Shown: piece after piece, positions 24,969 through 34,248 of the stretch
How positions within the stretch are numbered: position 1 is the stretch's first letter
Layout of the letters: each line of letters begins with the position of its first letter
From: G965213525 sp965213525
Lineage (GTDB): Bacteria > Actinomycetota > Acidimicrobiia > Acidimicrobiales > Poriferisodalaceae
Length of the DNA stretch: 64,000 nt
Direction: 5' to 3'
Assembly: GCA_965213525.1 (NCBI GenBank)
Contig: OZ243889.1
Coordinates: 62,001-126,000 of the forward strand
Notes under the pieces: generated by a model
What the model was told of the DNA's origin: nothing
Databases searched by the model: none
The model's input: only the letters and a program-made list of their open reading frames with translations
Position numbers and translations under genes: made by a program

Positions 24969-27900
24969 CTACGACCTGCTCAGATGGGATCGAGCCTGGC
25001 CGACGGCGAGCCCGGCGGCCGGGTCGGTGGCCCCCCCGGCCAGCTCGACGAAGAGCGTTTCGTAAGCGGCGTCGGCCTCCTCAGACGAGTACACCTCGGC
25101 GCGTCGCCGGGCGCCAGCGGCCAGTGCGGCCCGGCGATCCTCGTCGCCGAGCACCCGGACCAGCGCGTCGGCGAGGGCCAGGGGGTCATCGGGGGCGACG
25201 ACGACCCCGGCGTCGGGGGTGACCGCCTCGGCCACGCTGCCGACGTCGGTCGCCACGACCGGGACCCCGGCGGCCATGGCCTCCAGCAGGGCCAGGGGCA
25301 GGCCCTCGCGCCGGGAGGCCAGGGTGAAGACGTCGGCGCGGGCCAGGTCCTCGGCGAGCTCGTCGGGGCTCCGTTCACCGGCGAACGTGACGGCGTCGGC
25401 GAGGCCGAGCTCGGCGGTGAGCGCCTCCAGCTCGTCGCGCCACCGGCCCGTGCCGACGAGGGTGAGCCGCACGTCGCCGAGGGCGTCGCGCACCTGCACC
25501 ATCGCTCGCAGCAACACGTCCTGGCCCTTGTGGTCAGGTGTCAGGCGCCCCACGCTCAGCACCTGGGTGCCGCCCGACCCGACCCCCGCGACCGCCCCCC
25601 ACCGGGTGAGGTCGACGCCGTTGGGGATGACCCGGACCAGGTCTGGCCGCAGACCCGAGCGCTCGACGGCCAGGTCACGCAGCTCCTCGCTGACGGCAGT
25701 GACCGCATCGGCGGACCGCAGCAGACGGCGCAGACGGCCGTGGTCGGCCTCGGCGGGGCGGATGAGATCGGTGCCGTGGGCCGACAGCACGAGCCGGTAC
25801 CCGAAGATCGGGCGGAGCAGCACGAACCACACGGCCTCGGCCCGCACGAAGTGGACGTTGACGACGTCGGGCCGGGCTCGGGCGCACACCACGAGCGCCG
25901 CGACGCCCGACCGCAGCGATGCGCCGATCGCCCTCGGCGACGGTCGCACGCCCGCCTCGGGCACCCGGAGGCGAAGCACCGCCCACTCGGTCGCCCCGGG
26001 ACGCCCGGCGGCTGACCACACGTCGAGCGCCACGTGTCCCCGGCGGCGGAGGTGCTCGGCGAGGCGGACGAACACCGACTGCACCCCGCCTGCGGTCTGA
26101 CGTGACACCGAGGTGTGCAGCAGCACCCGCAGCCGTCGGGGGTCAGCGGTGCCACCCGTGAGGCGACGGCGGGCGCCGCGCAACCGGGACGAGCGGCGCA
26201 CCGGCTCGACGACCAGCACCCGGGCGAGCATGCGGGCGGTGACCGGCGAGGTGGGGGCACGGCGGGCGGCGGCGAGGGCGTCGCGGCGGGCCGACGCGAG
26301 ATCGCCGCCCCGGGCCAGGGTGCGACGGGCGCTCTCGACCAAGAAGAGGTGCTCGACGCCCACCGCACGCATCGACGCACGATGCGCACGGTGGAACCAG
26401 CGGCGGGCCTCGTGGTTGTCGCCGACGTCGAGGGACTTGCGGTCGCCGTGGCGCGGGTCGTGGTAGCGCACGAGGGGCTCGTCGATCGCCTCGAAGCGGA
26501 ACGACCTGGCGATGCGGACCCAGTAGTCGTAGTCCTCGATGGCGGGGATGCCCTCGTCGAAGAAGCCGACGGCGGCGATGACCCGACGGCGGATCACGAC
26601 CCCCGAGGTGCCGTGGACGACGTTGCGCTCCAACAACGTGCGCCACAGATCACCTCGGGCAGAGGTCCCCCGGTGGCGGGTCGAGCCGTCGGCGAACACG
26701 TCGAGCACCCCAGACGAGACGAGACCGACGTCGTCGTCGCTGGCGTCCATGACCGCCACCTGGCGGGTGAGCTTGTCGGGCATCCACTCGTCGTCGGAGT
26801 CACAGAAGGCGACGAGGCGACCTCGGGCGGCACGCATGCCCCGGTTGCGTGCCGCGCTCACCCCGGTGTTGCGTGGCTGGGCCAGGTAGCGGACCCGGTC
26901 GTCGTCGATCGCCGCCACGACGTCGTCGGTGCCGTCGGTGGAGCCGTCGTCGACGACGATGACCTCGAGGTCCTCGAAGGTCTGGGCCAGCACGCTCTGC
27001 AGCGCCCGGGGCAGCAGGTGGGCCCGCTGGTGGGTGGGCACGACCACGCTGACCGTGGGGCGCACCAGCGGTTCGGGACGGTCGGCCTCGGTGAGGGGCG
27101 GGGCATCGGTCTCCACCGCGGCCGCCAGGTCGAGCCCGTGGCGGACCTCGAGCGGCTCGACGTGCGCGCGAGCCGGGTCGAGCGGCCGGGCCGACCGTCC
27201 GAGCAGCCGGGGGGCGTGCCGGCGGAACCGGTCGACGGTGGCCGCGGCTCGTTCGCTCGCCAGGGCACGTCGGCCCCCGGTGAGGGCCTCGCCTCGGGAG
27301 GTGGCAGCGGCGGCCAGCTCGGGGCTCCCGGCAGCGTCGGCGGCGATCCGCTCGTAGGCCCCACGCACCGCGGGGCGATGGCGGTCGAGGACGCCCTGAT
27401 GGTCGAGGCAGCCGGTCAGCCGGTCGATGCTGGCCATGCGGGCGGCGAGGCCCTCAGGGGAGAACCGCCGTCCGCTGAGGGTGACGGCGCCCTCGGGTAG
27501 CCGGCGGTAGAACGCCGCACCGCGGTCGGTCTCGGCCAGGGGCACGCCGTGGGCCAGGGCCCGACGGAACAGGTCGCCATCATCGTCAGGGTTCCACACG
27601 TCGTCCCACCGGCCGGCCCGCTCGAACCCCTCACGGCTCCACAGCACCGAGCACGGCGGGTGGTACCAGCCCCGCAGCCAGGCGTCGAGGGGGTGCTCGC
27701 CGAGGCGACGAGGCTTGTACGACGGTGGCCCCTGCACCCACGTGCCGTCGATGAGGTCGAGGCGGTACCACGGACAGATCGCCACGCCGTCGTGGACGGT
27801 GTCCAGCGCTTCGACGAGGGCGGCGAGGGTGTCAGGGGCCAGCACGTCGTCGGCGTCACAGAACATGAGGGCGTCGCCCGTGGCGGCCAGGGCCCCGAGG

Positions 27901-28172
27901 TTGCGGGTGGCCGACGCTCGACCCGACCGCTCGGACAGGACGCGCACCACCCCGGGGTGACGGGCCCGCCAGCGCAGGGCGACGCGCAGGCTGTCGTCGG
28001 TCGACCCGTCGTCGACGACGACGACCTCGGCGGGCGGCCGGGTCTGGTCGAGCAGCGAGCCCAGCGTCTGGGCGATCCACCCTGCGCCGTTGTGACAGGG
28101 GACGACGACCGACACCCGCGGGTGCTCGACCGGATCGGTCTCGCTCATCACGTCGCTCACCACGTCGCTCAC
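24969..28172 (-). CDS. three-domain GT2-GT2-GT4 glycosyltransferase
   Basis: This is a 1067-residue protein with three complete-looking glycosyltransferase domains. Residues about 19-300 are GT2: VSVVVPCHNGAGWI, VVDDGSTDDS, MFCDADDVLAP. Residues about 372-610 are a second GT2: VSVVVPTHQRAHLL, VDDGSTDGTDD, FCDSDDEWMPDK, ED at IEDYDYW. Residues about 685-1050 are GT4: GGVQSVFVRLAEHL, SAHGTDLI, PNGVDLTRW, SVGRLTPDHKG, EGLPLALLEAMAAGVPV. Both DxD motifs and the E-x7-E are present, so all three may be active. The first domain is closely related to the N-terminal domain of the protein at 29066. There is no membrane helix. Confidence 0.9.
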   Translation of the reverse strand: MSDVVSDVMSETDPVEHPRVSVVVPCHNGAGWIAQTLGSLLDQTRPPAEVVVVDDGSTDDSLRVALRWRARHPGVVRVLSERSGRASATRNLGALAATGDALMFCDADDVLAPDTLAALVEALDTVHDGVAICPWYRLDLIDGTWVQGPPSYKPRRLGEHPLDAWLRGWYHPPCSVLWSREGFERAGRWDDVWNPDDDGDLFRRALAHGVPLAETDRGAAFYRRLPEGAVTLSGRRFSPEGLAARMASIDRLTGCLDHQGVLDRHRPAVRGAYERIAADAAGSPELAAAATSRGEALTGGRRALASERAAATVDRFRRHAPRLLGRSARPLDPARAHVEPLEVRHGLDLAAAVETDAPPLTEADRPEPLVRPTVSVVVPTHQRAHLLPRALQSVLAQTFEDLEVIVVDDGSTDGTDDVVAAIDDDRVRYLAQPRNTGVSAARNRGMRAARGRLVAFCDSDDEWMPDKLTRQVAVMDASDDDVGLVSSGVLDVFADGSTRHRGTSARGDLWRTLLERNVVHGTSGVVIRRRVIAAVGFFDEGIPAIEDYDYWVRIARSFRFEAIDEPLVRYHDPRHGDRKSLDVGDNHEARRWFHRAHRASMRAVGVEHLFLVESARRTLARGGDLASARRDALAAARRAPTSPVTARMLARVLVVEPVRRSSRLRGARRRLTGGTADPRRLRVLLHTSVSRQTAGGVQSVFVRLAEHLRRRGHVALDVWSAAGRPGATEWAVLRLRVPEAGVRPSPRAIGASLRSGVAALVVCARARPDVVNVHFVRAEAVWFVLLRPIFGYRLVLSAHGTDLIRPAEADHGRLRRLLRSADAVTAVSEELRDLAVERSGLRPDLVRVIPNGVDLTRWGAVAGVGSGGTQVLSVGRLTPDHKGQDVLLRAMVQVRDALGDVRLTLVGTGRWRDELEALTAELGLADAVTFAGERSPDELAEDLARADVFTLASRREGLPLALLEAMAAGVPVVATDVGSVAEAVTPDAGVVVAPDDPLALADALVRVLGDEDRRAALAAGARRRAEVYSSEEADAAYETLFVELAGGATDPAAGLAVGQARSHLSRS

Positions 28173-28197
28173 CTCCGTCGTGTCGGGTGCCGGACGC

Positions 28198-29079
28198 TCA
28201 GAACGGCACCGGGTAGCCGAGGTGGGCCATCGCCTCGCCGCAGATGCGGGTGAAGGTCCTGCGGCGGTCGTGGTCCCAATCCTCCCAGGGGGGCGGGCGG
28301 CGCTCGAGCGCGGACCTCGGGTCCCCGGCGCGTGACGGCTCGTTGAGGGGGTGCACGACCGTGGAGGAGGTGTACGCCGCCGCTGCGGGGTCCGACGGCA
28401 GGCCGACGTGGGCGAAGATGCGATCGAAGGTGGCGGCGTCGTCGGCGACGAAGTCCTCGAAGCGCACGGTCAGCGCCCGGGGGTGGGTGCGCAGGTGGTC
28501 ATAGCGCTCGACCCGCTCGGCCCAGTGCCGGCAGCGGTCCTCGAACTCCAGTGCGGTGAACCACTCACCGAAGCGGTTCATCGATTCGACGCTCGCCAGC
28601 CCGTCGCGGAACAGGTAGACGAAACGTGCCTCGGGGAACAGCCAGAGCAGCCCAGCGGTCTGGCGCTCGTCGGGGAAGACCTTGGCGCCCCAGCGCTCGA
28701 TCTCACCGGCTCGTCGCAACGAGTCGTGGTCGCCACGGGCGCCGGGGCGGTACGACAGACCCAGCCCAGGTCCGAGGGCCGAACGCCACACGAGCTGGCG
28801 CAACCGGGTGCGCAGGTCCTCGCCGTCGATGCGCACGTTGTTGTCGAAGTAGCGGGTGCCGGCGCCGTCGAGCCAGGCCCGCGCGACACCGCCGAGGTCG
28901 TGCACCAGCACCGCTTCGCGGGCCATGAGGGCTCGGGGATGAGATCCGATGCCTCGCGACAGCGCCGTCGAGCCCGATCGACCGCAGGTGACGAGGAAGA
29001 TCGGGTGGTCGAGGTAGGCGGGCAGGCGCTGGCCGAGGGCGGTGCGCACCGCGACCCGGGCGGCCTCACGCAGATCCAT
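28198..29079 (-). CDS. PAPS-dependent sulfotransferase
   Basis: This is a 293-residue sulfotransferase. The 5'-phosphosulfate loop is TCGRSGSTAL (residues 31-40). The 3'-phosphate region is VYLFRDGLASVESMNRF. LTVRFEDFVADDAATF is the family's core acidic segment, and the C-terminus ends with a short AMAHLGYPVPF. The motif carries Arg in place of the Lys seen in the other loops, as in Stf0-type and related enzymes. ATG 29079 lies 14 bp inside the end of the GT2-GT61 gene in another frame, so the two are co-transcribed. The acceptor is presumably the glycan made by its neighbours. Confidence 0.85.
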   Translation of the reverse strand: MDLREAARVAVRTALGQRLPAYLDHPIFLVTCGRSGSTALSRGIGSHPRALMAREAVLVHDLGGVARAWLDGAGTRYFDNNVRIDGEDLRTRLRQLVWRSALGPGLGLSYRPGARGDHDSLRRAGEIERWGAKVFPDERQTAGLLWLFPEARFVYLFRDGLASVESMNRFGEWFTALEFEDRCRHWAERVERYDHLRTHPRALTVRFEDFVADDAATFDRIFAHVGLPSDPAAAAYTSSTVVHPLNEPSRAGDPRSALERRPPPWEDWDHDRRRTFTRICGEAMAHLGYPVPF

Positions 29080-31570
29080 GGGTCTCCCACGAGGGCGCCG
29101 GCGCCCAGTCCAGGTCGTGGCGCAACCCCACCAGGGCGCGCTCGATGTCGGCGTCCTCGATGCGCAGGTCGCGCTCGAGGGGGTGGCGGTCACCGATCGG
29201 TTCGGCGGGCACCACCCGGTACCGGTGCCCGAGGGCGGCGGCCAAGGCGTAGAAGTTCGGGTTCGGGAACGACAGGTCGGCCAGCTCGACCACGTGGGTG
29301 CCAGGCGGGCAGAACATCATGTTGGTGAGCCCGGCGCCATGGGGGGCGAGCAGCACCTCGGTCTGGCGCATCAGCGCCACCTGGTCATCGAAGGACAGAT
29401 CCTCCATCACCACGGCCTCGAAGCCGTCCTCGGCCAGGCGCTCGATCAGCCGATCCTCGTCCAGCAGGCGCCGGCGGGTGGCCCGGGCCCGGCTGATGTA
29501 GACGCGTCGGGTCGCGACGACGGGCCGCGCGGGGCGGCAGCGGCGCTGGACCATCTGCAACAGCTCGGGCCGGAAGCGGTCGGTGTCGAGCACGGTGAGC
29601 TCGTCCACCTCCAGGGGGCGGGCGTGGTCGAACGTGGCGAACGTCGCCGGGTCGAGGCCGATCAGACCCAGGGAGGCGTCGATGGCGGCGGTCCGCTCGG
29701 CAGGCAGGACGACGTCGCCCAGGGCGCCGCGCTCGGCGAGCAGCACCAGCTTGGGCAGGTGGGCGGTGATCCAGTGCGAGTGGTTGTGGTACACCCGCTC
29801 GGTCACCCAGGTGGCGCGCTCGAGGTGGGCGGCGTCGTGCGAGCTGCGCAGCACCTCGCCGTGGCGGGGCCGCCAGCGCAGCTCACGCAGGCGCAGCGCC
29901 CGGCCGTCGCCCCCGATGGCCGCCGGGTGGAAGTCACCGGTGTCGTCGCGGTACCAGCACACCCGGGCACCGCGCACGGTGGCCAGCGTCGTGGCGCCGC
30001 TGCGCCGCCAAGGCACGTCACGGAACGAGTACCCCCACCAGCCGCGATCGTCGGGCAGTTCGTCGGGGTCGTCGACGCCGGCGGGCAGCTCGTTGCGGGC
30101 GATCGCCTCGGGCTCGATGACGTCGACGTCGATCGTTTCGGGGGCCCGGCGTCGACGCTCGTCGAGGGTCTCTGACACCACCCACCGGTAGCGGCTCCAC
30201 GAAGGGGGCAGACCGTGCCCCGCCGCCCACCATCCGACTCGTTCGAGGCCCTTCGGCCGGTTCTGAGCGCGGAGCTGTCCACCGCTCACCCCATGGCTGT
30301 CGGCCGCGGGCGTCGTTGGCGCGCGGCTGGGTGGCTCGTGTCCGTGGAGGCCGTGGCGCACCACCACGGGCGGACCCGTGGGCCGTGGCGGGTGCAGAGG
30401 GCGTGCGAGGCGCCCGATCAGCCGGGAGGCGCGGCGTTGCAAGCGGTCGATAGCATCTGAGACGGCTTCCCGGGCGGCTTCGACGGAGGATGGTGCCAGC
30501 CTCTCCACCGCGACCTGCGCCTCGCGCTGTGCGTCAGAGTCGGCCGGCGCCTTCTGTTCGATCTTGGCGTACGCCTCACGAAGCGCTGGGCGGTAGCGGC
30601 GAGCCACCGACCGGTCGTCGAGGATCGCCTCGATCATCGACAGCCCCGCCAGACGGGACGAGAGGCCCTCCTGGCTCCACCGGCGGCTGCTCAAGGACGA
30701 ACCGCCGCCGGCGAAGCGTCGGTAGAACCCGGCCCCCCGGCTGGTCTCGGCGAGGGGCACACCTCTCGCCAACGCCCTCATCATCAGGTTCCCGTCGTCG
30801 TTGCCGGCGTGTTGTTCGTCCCAGTGCCCGGCCCGCTCCAGACCATCGAGGCTCCACAGCACGCTGCACGGCGGGTGGTACCAGCCACGCAGCCATGCGG
30901 CCAGCGGCGGTTCACCCCGACGCCGGGGCGCGCACGAGGGCGGACCCTGCACCCACTCGCCGCCGATGTCGTCGAGCCGGAACCATGGACAGATCGCCAC
31001 GCCTCCCGGTTCGGCGGCCAGCGCATCAGCGAGCGCTCCGAGGGCGTCGGGTGCCAACACATCATCGGCGTCGAGGAACATGAGCGCATCCCCCCGGGCC
31101 GCACGGGCCCCGATGTTGCGAGCACGTGACGCCCCGCCGGGCGTCTCCGCGATCACCCGCACCCGTTCGCCGTGGCGGTCGGCGCATGATCGGGCGACCG
31201 CCAGGCTCTCGTCGCTGGAGCCGTCATCAACGACGATGACCTCGAGCGGTGGCACGCTCTGATCCAGCGACGAGCCGATGGCCTGGGCCAACCAGGGAGC
31301 GGCATCGCGACACGGGATGACAACCGACACCTCGGGCCGGTCTCGGCGAGCAGACCCGAGCCGAGCCCGACGAACCGCACCTCCTGACGGTGCGACAGCT
31401 GGCTGGTCATCCGCCTGGGGGGGCTCGGATTGTGGAACCGGACCGGCAGGTACTGTGGTCACCGTCCGATGGACCTCACGCCGTCGAGGAGCGTTCAGAG
31501 CGTGCATCACCACCCGTCTCCGCGTCCCGGAGACCGTCGGAGACCTTACCCGCGCCGACAGGACGCCCAC
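29066..31570 (-). CDS. GT2-GT61 fusion glycosyltransferase
   Basis: This is an 834-residue fusion. Residues about 80-320 are a GT2 domain (VSVVIPCRDAAPWL, VDDGSSDES, MFLDADDVLAP, GNDDGNLMMRAL). This domain shares the long motif WVQGPPS...PL.AWLRGWYHPPCSVLWS with the fusion at 24969. A linker of about 150 residues follows. Residues about 590-825 are GT61/DUF563: YHNHSHWITAHLPKL, RRVYISRARATRRRLLDE, LLAPHGAGLTNMMFCPPG. Eukaryotic GT61 enzymes add xylose or GlcNAc. The first ~75 residues are basic and low in conservation, so Met22 (31507) or a later start is possible. Confidence 0.85.
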   Translation of the reverse strand: MGVLSARVRSPTVSGTRRRVVMHALNAPRRREVHRTVTTVPAGPVPQSEPPQADDQPAVAPSGGAVRRARLGSARRDRPEVSVVIPCRDAAPWLAQAIGSSLDQSVPPLEVIVVDDGSSDESLAVARSCADRHGERVRVIAETPGGASRARNIGARAARGDALMFLDADDVLAPDALGALADALAAEPGGVAICPWFRLDDIGGEWVQGPPSCAPRRRGEPPLAAWLRGWYHPPCSVLWSLDGLERAGHWDEQHAGNDDGNLMMRALARGVPLAETSRGAGFYRRFAGGGSSLSSRRWSQEGLSSRLAGLSMIEAILDDRSVARRYRPALREAYAKIEQKAPADSDAQREAQVAVERLAPSSVEAAREAVSDAIDRLQRRASRLIGRLARPLHPPRPTGPPVVVRHGLHGHEPPSRAPTTPAADSHGVSGGQLRAQNRPKGLERVGWWAAGHGLPPSWSRYRWVVSETLDERRRRAPETIDVDVIEPEAIARNELPAGVDDPDELPDDRGWWGYSFRDVPWRRSGATTLATVRGARVCWYRDDTGDFHPAAIGGDGRALRLRELRWRPRHGEVLRSSHDAAHLERATWVTERVYHNHSHWITAHLPKLVLLAERGALGDVVLPAERTAAIDASLGLIGLDPATFATFDHARPLEVDELTVLDTDRFRPELLQMVQRRCRPARPVVATRRVYISRARATRRRLLDEDRLIERLAEDGFEAVVMEDLSFDDQVALMRQTEVLLAPHGAGLTNMMFCPPGTHVVELADLSFPNPNFYALAAALGHRYRVVPAEPIGDRHPLERDLRIEDADIERALVGLRHDLDWAPAPSWETHGSA

Positions 31571-31596
31571 CGTTGAGCTCCCGAGCAGCTTCGCGG

Positions 31597-33384
31597 GTGC
31601 GGTCGGCGTCGCCCCTGGCGGCGGTGCGCCGCACCAGGGCGAGCTGGCGCCGTCTCGCGCCCATGTTGGCAGTCACCCGTTGGCGCGTCGTCGCCCTGGC
31701 GGTGGCGTCGGTCAACGCCGGGTTCATCGAGGCCGCCCTGTTGGCCCTCATCGCCGCCATCGCCACCACGCTGTCGGCCGGGCAGACCCAGGTCGACGTC
31801 GACCTCGGTCTGGTACGGATCGACCAGTCGCTCGCGTTCCTGTTCGTCTTGGGTTTCGTGCTCGCCACCCTGCGGGCGATCGTCCAGGTCGCCATGGCCT
31901 ACCTGCCGGCGGTGATGAGCGCCGAGGTGATGGCCAACCTGCGCCGGAAGGTCTTCGACGACTTCACCGGCACCTCCTGGGGAGTGCAGGCCAGCGAGCG
32001 CGACGGCCACTTCCAGTCGCTCATCAACAAGCACGTCACCGCGGTGTCCCAGGGCGTCGTGACCCTCAGCCAGGGGATGACCGCCTTCTTCATGTTCTTC
32101 ACGCTGCTCGCCGCAGCGATCTCGCTCAGCGTCGAGACCGCCCTGGCGCTGCTGGCCCTGTCGAGCATGCTGTTCGTCGTGTTGCGCCCGCTGTCGCTGC
32201 GCACCCGCTACTACGCCAAGCTGTTGAGCGACGAGATGATGGAGTACTCCAAGGGGGTGCAGGAGGTCGTCCGCCTGGCCGAGGAGACCCAGGTGTTCGG
32301 GGCGTCGAAGTCCTACATGGACAAGATGCACGCCCAGATCGACGAGGTGCGCCTGCCGCTGTCGCGCAGCCGCTTCTTCGTGCGCCTGGCGCCGGTGATG
32401 TACCAGAGCGTAGCGATGTTCGTCGTGCTCGCGGCGTTGCTGTTCGTCTCTCGCCTCGATCCCGCCCAGCTCACCTCGCTGACCGCGGTGGTGCTGATCC
32501 TCGTGCGGTCGATGACCTACGGACAGCAGCTCCAGGCCAGCGTGTCCAACATCTACGAGATGACCCCGTTCGTCGAGCGCCTCCGCGAGGCCGTCGACAA
32601 CTACCGCTCCCGGCCGCGCCAGGACGGTGACCAGCCGATGCCGCCGGTGCGCACGATCGCCATGTCCGACGTGCACTACCGCTACGAGCCCGACGTCCCC
32701 GTGCTCGACGGGCTCAGCTTCGAGGTGCACGCCGGCGAGGCCATCGGGGTCGTCGGACCGTCCGGGGCGGGCAAGTCCACGCTCGTGCAGCTGCTGCTGC
32801 GCCTGCGTGACCCCGACGCCGGGGCCCTGTTGGTCTCGGGCCAAGACGCCCGCACGATCCGCCGGGCCGACTGGCAGCGGGCGGTGTCCTACGTGCCGCA
32901 ATCGCCGTTGCTGCTCTGGGGCACGGTGACCGACAACATCCGCTTCCATCGCCCCGAGCTGAGCGACGACGACATCGAACGGGCGGCCCGGCTCGCGGCG
33001 ATCCACGACGACATCCTCACCTGGCCCCAGGGCTACGACACGATCGTGGGCGAGCGAGCCTCGGCGGTCTCGGGCGGCCAGCGCCAGCGCCTCTGCCTCG
33101 CCCGATCGTTGGCCGGGCGGCCATCGGTGCTCATCCTCGACGAACCCACCAGCGCCCTCGACGTGCGCTCAGAGGTGCTCGTCCAGGACGCTCTGCGCAC
33201 CATCGCCGGTGAGACGACGCTGTTCATGGTCGCTCACCGCCTCTCGACGCTGTCGATCTGTGATCGGGTGATGGTGATGGTCGACGGGCGGCTGCAGGCC
33301 ATCGACACGCCCCAACGGCTGTTGGAGACCAACGAGTTCTACCGCGAGGCGATCGAGATCACTCGCGAGCAGACGTTGGCGTGA
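31597..33384 (+). CDS. ABC transporter, fused permease-ATPase (exporter type)
   Basis: This is an exporter-type half transporter of about 595 residues. Six hydrophobic segments (starting WRVVALAVASVNAGFIEAALL) are followed by a nucleotide-binding domain. Walker A is GPSGAGKST (about residues 388-396), the signature is VSGGQRQRL (about 491), Walker B is VLILDEP (about 512), and the H-loop is MVAHRL. Two copies would form the active pump. In this context it may flip a lipid-linked oligosaccharide or export a glycolipid. GTG 31597 is one of several starts (TTG 31573, GTG 31624, ATG 31663) and is uncertain. It is divergent from the GT2-GT61 gene. Confidence 0.85.
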   Translation: MRSASPLAAVRRTRASWRRLAPMLAVTRWRVVALAVASVNAGFIEAALLALIAAIATTLSAGQTQVDVDLGLVRIDQSLAFLFVLGFVLATLRAIVQVAMAYLPAVMSAEVMANLRRKVFDDFTGTSWGVQASERDGHFQSLINKHVTAVSQGVVTLSQGMTAFFMFFTLLAAAISLSVETALALLALSSMLFVVLRPLSLRTRYYAKLLSDEMMEYSKGVQEVVRLAEETQVFGASKSYMDKMHAQIDEVRLPLSRSRFFVRLAPVMYQSVAMFVVLAALLFVSRLDPAQLTSLTAVVLILVRSMTYGQQLQASVSNIYEMTPFVERLREAVDNYRSRPRQDGDQPMPPVRTIAMSDVHYRYEPDVPVLDGLSFEVHAGEAIGVVGPSGAGKSTLVQLLLRLRDPDAGALLVSGQDARTIRRADWQRAVSYVPQSPLLLWGTVTDNIRFHRPELSDDDIERAARLAAIHDDILTWPQGYDTIVGERASAVSGGQRQRLCLARSLAGRPSVLILDEPTSALDVRSEVLVQDALRTIAGETTLFMVAHRLSTLSICDRVMVMVDGRLQAIDTPQRLLETNEFYREAIEITREQTLA

Positions 33385-33403
33385 GCGCCGTCGTCACCTT
33401 CGC

Positions 33404-34246
33404 GTGAGCGGCTGCGCCGACGGTCACGTCGAGGGCGCCGTGGGGCGCCACGTGATCCTCACCAGCGGCCGCAGCGGCAGCAACCTGTTGGTGGCCACGT
33501 TGAACCAGCACCCGCAGGTCATGAACTACGGCGAGGTGCTCGGCCGGTGGATGCTGCCGGCCCGCCTGCACGACCGCTTCGGCTACGGCGGCTCGACGCC
33601 TGAGACCTACCTCGACCACACCCTCGGCTCCAGACGCCACTTCTGGCTGGCTCAGGGCTTTGCAGCGGGCGCACGAACCCGCAACCGCCGCCGGCCCGGT
33701 CTGAAGCGCTGGGGGGCCCTGGCCACGATCGGCATCAAGGAGTTCTCGACGCACCTGCACCGCCGGGGCCTGCAGCGCTACCTCGCCGAGCGACCCGACA
33801 TCGAGGTGGTGCACCTGGTGCGCGCCAACCAGCTGCGGCGGGTGCTGTCGCTCGAGTCGATGCGGGCCACCGGCCGGGCCAAGGCCGAGTCCGCTGACCA
33901 CCCCGAGGCGCCTCGCCTGTCACCCGATCCCGACCGGGTCGTGGCGATGCTCGACCGACTGGAGGACGAGCGGGCCGCCGAGGAGCGCCTCGTCGGTGCG
34001 CTTGAACCCGACAGGGTGCTGCACGTCGACTTCGACGATCTCACCGCATCGGCGTCTGCGACCCAGGCCGGAGCCGACCGGATCTTCGGCTTCCTCGGTG
34101 TCGATCCGGTTCCGGTGAGCGTCCGGCACCGCCGCCTCTCGCCGCCCCGCCTCGCCGACCAGGTGGATGACCCCGACGCCCTGGCCGAGGTCCTGGTCCG
34201 CCGGGGGTACGGCCACTACCTCGACGCGCCCGGCGCGCCCCGCTGA
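33404..34246 (+). CDS. Stf0-like sulfotransferase
   Basis: This is a 280-residue protein. The PAPS loop is TSGRSGSNLL (residues 20-29), the arrangement seen in Stf0 trehalose sulfotransferases and their relatives. GYGGSTPETYLDH, IGIKEFSTHLH and VVHLVRANQLRRVLSLESMRATG (3'-phosphate region) follow. The C-terminus has DPDALAEVLVRRGYGHYLD. It starts 20 bp after the ABC transporter, on the same strand, and the GH74-like lipoprotein gene begins 3 bp after it. These three are likely one operon linking export, sulfation and a surface protein. The acceptor is not predictable. Confidence 0.85.
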   Translation: MSGCADGHVEGAVGRHVILTSGRSGSNLLVATLNQHPQVMNYGEVLGRWMLPARLHDRFGYGGSTPETYLDHTLGSRRHFWLAQGFAAGARTRNRRRPGLKRWGALATIGIKEFSTHLHRRGLQRYLAERPDIEVVHLVRANQLRRVLSLESMRATGRAKAESADHPEAPRLSPDPDRVVAMLDRLEDERAAEERLVGALEPDRVLHVDFDDLTASASATQAGADRIFGFLGVDPVPVSVRHRRLSPPRLADQVDDPDALAEVLVRRGYGHYLDAPGAPR

Positions 34247-34248
34247 GG

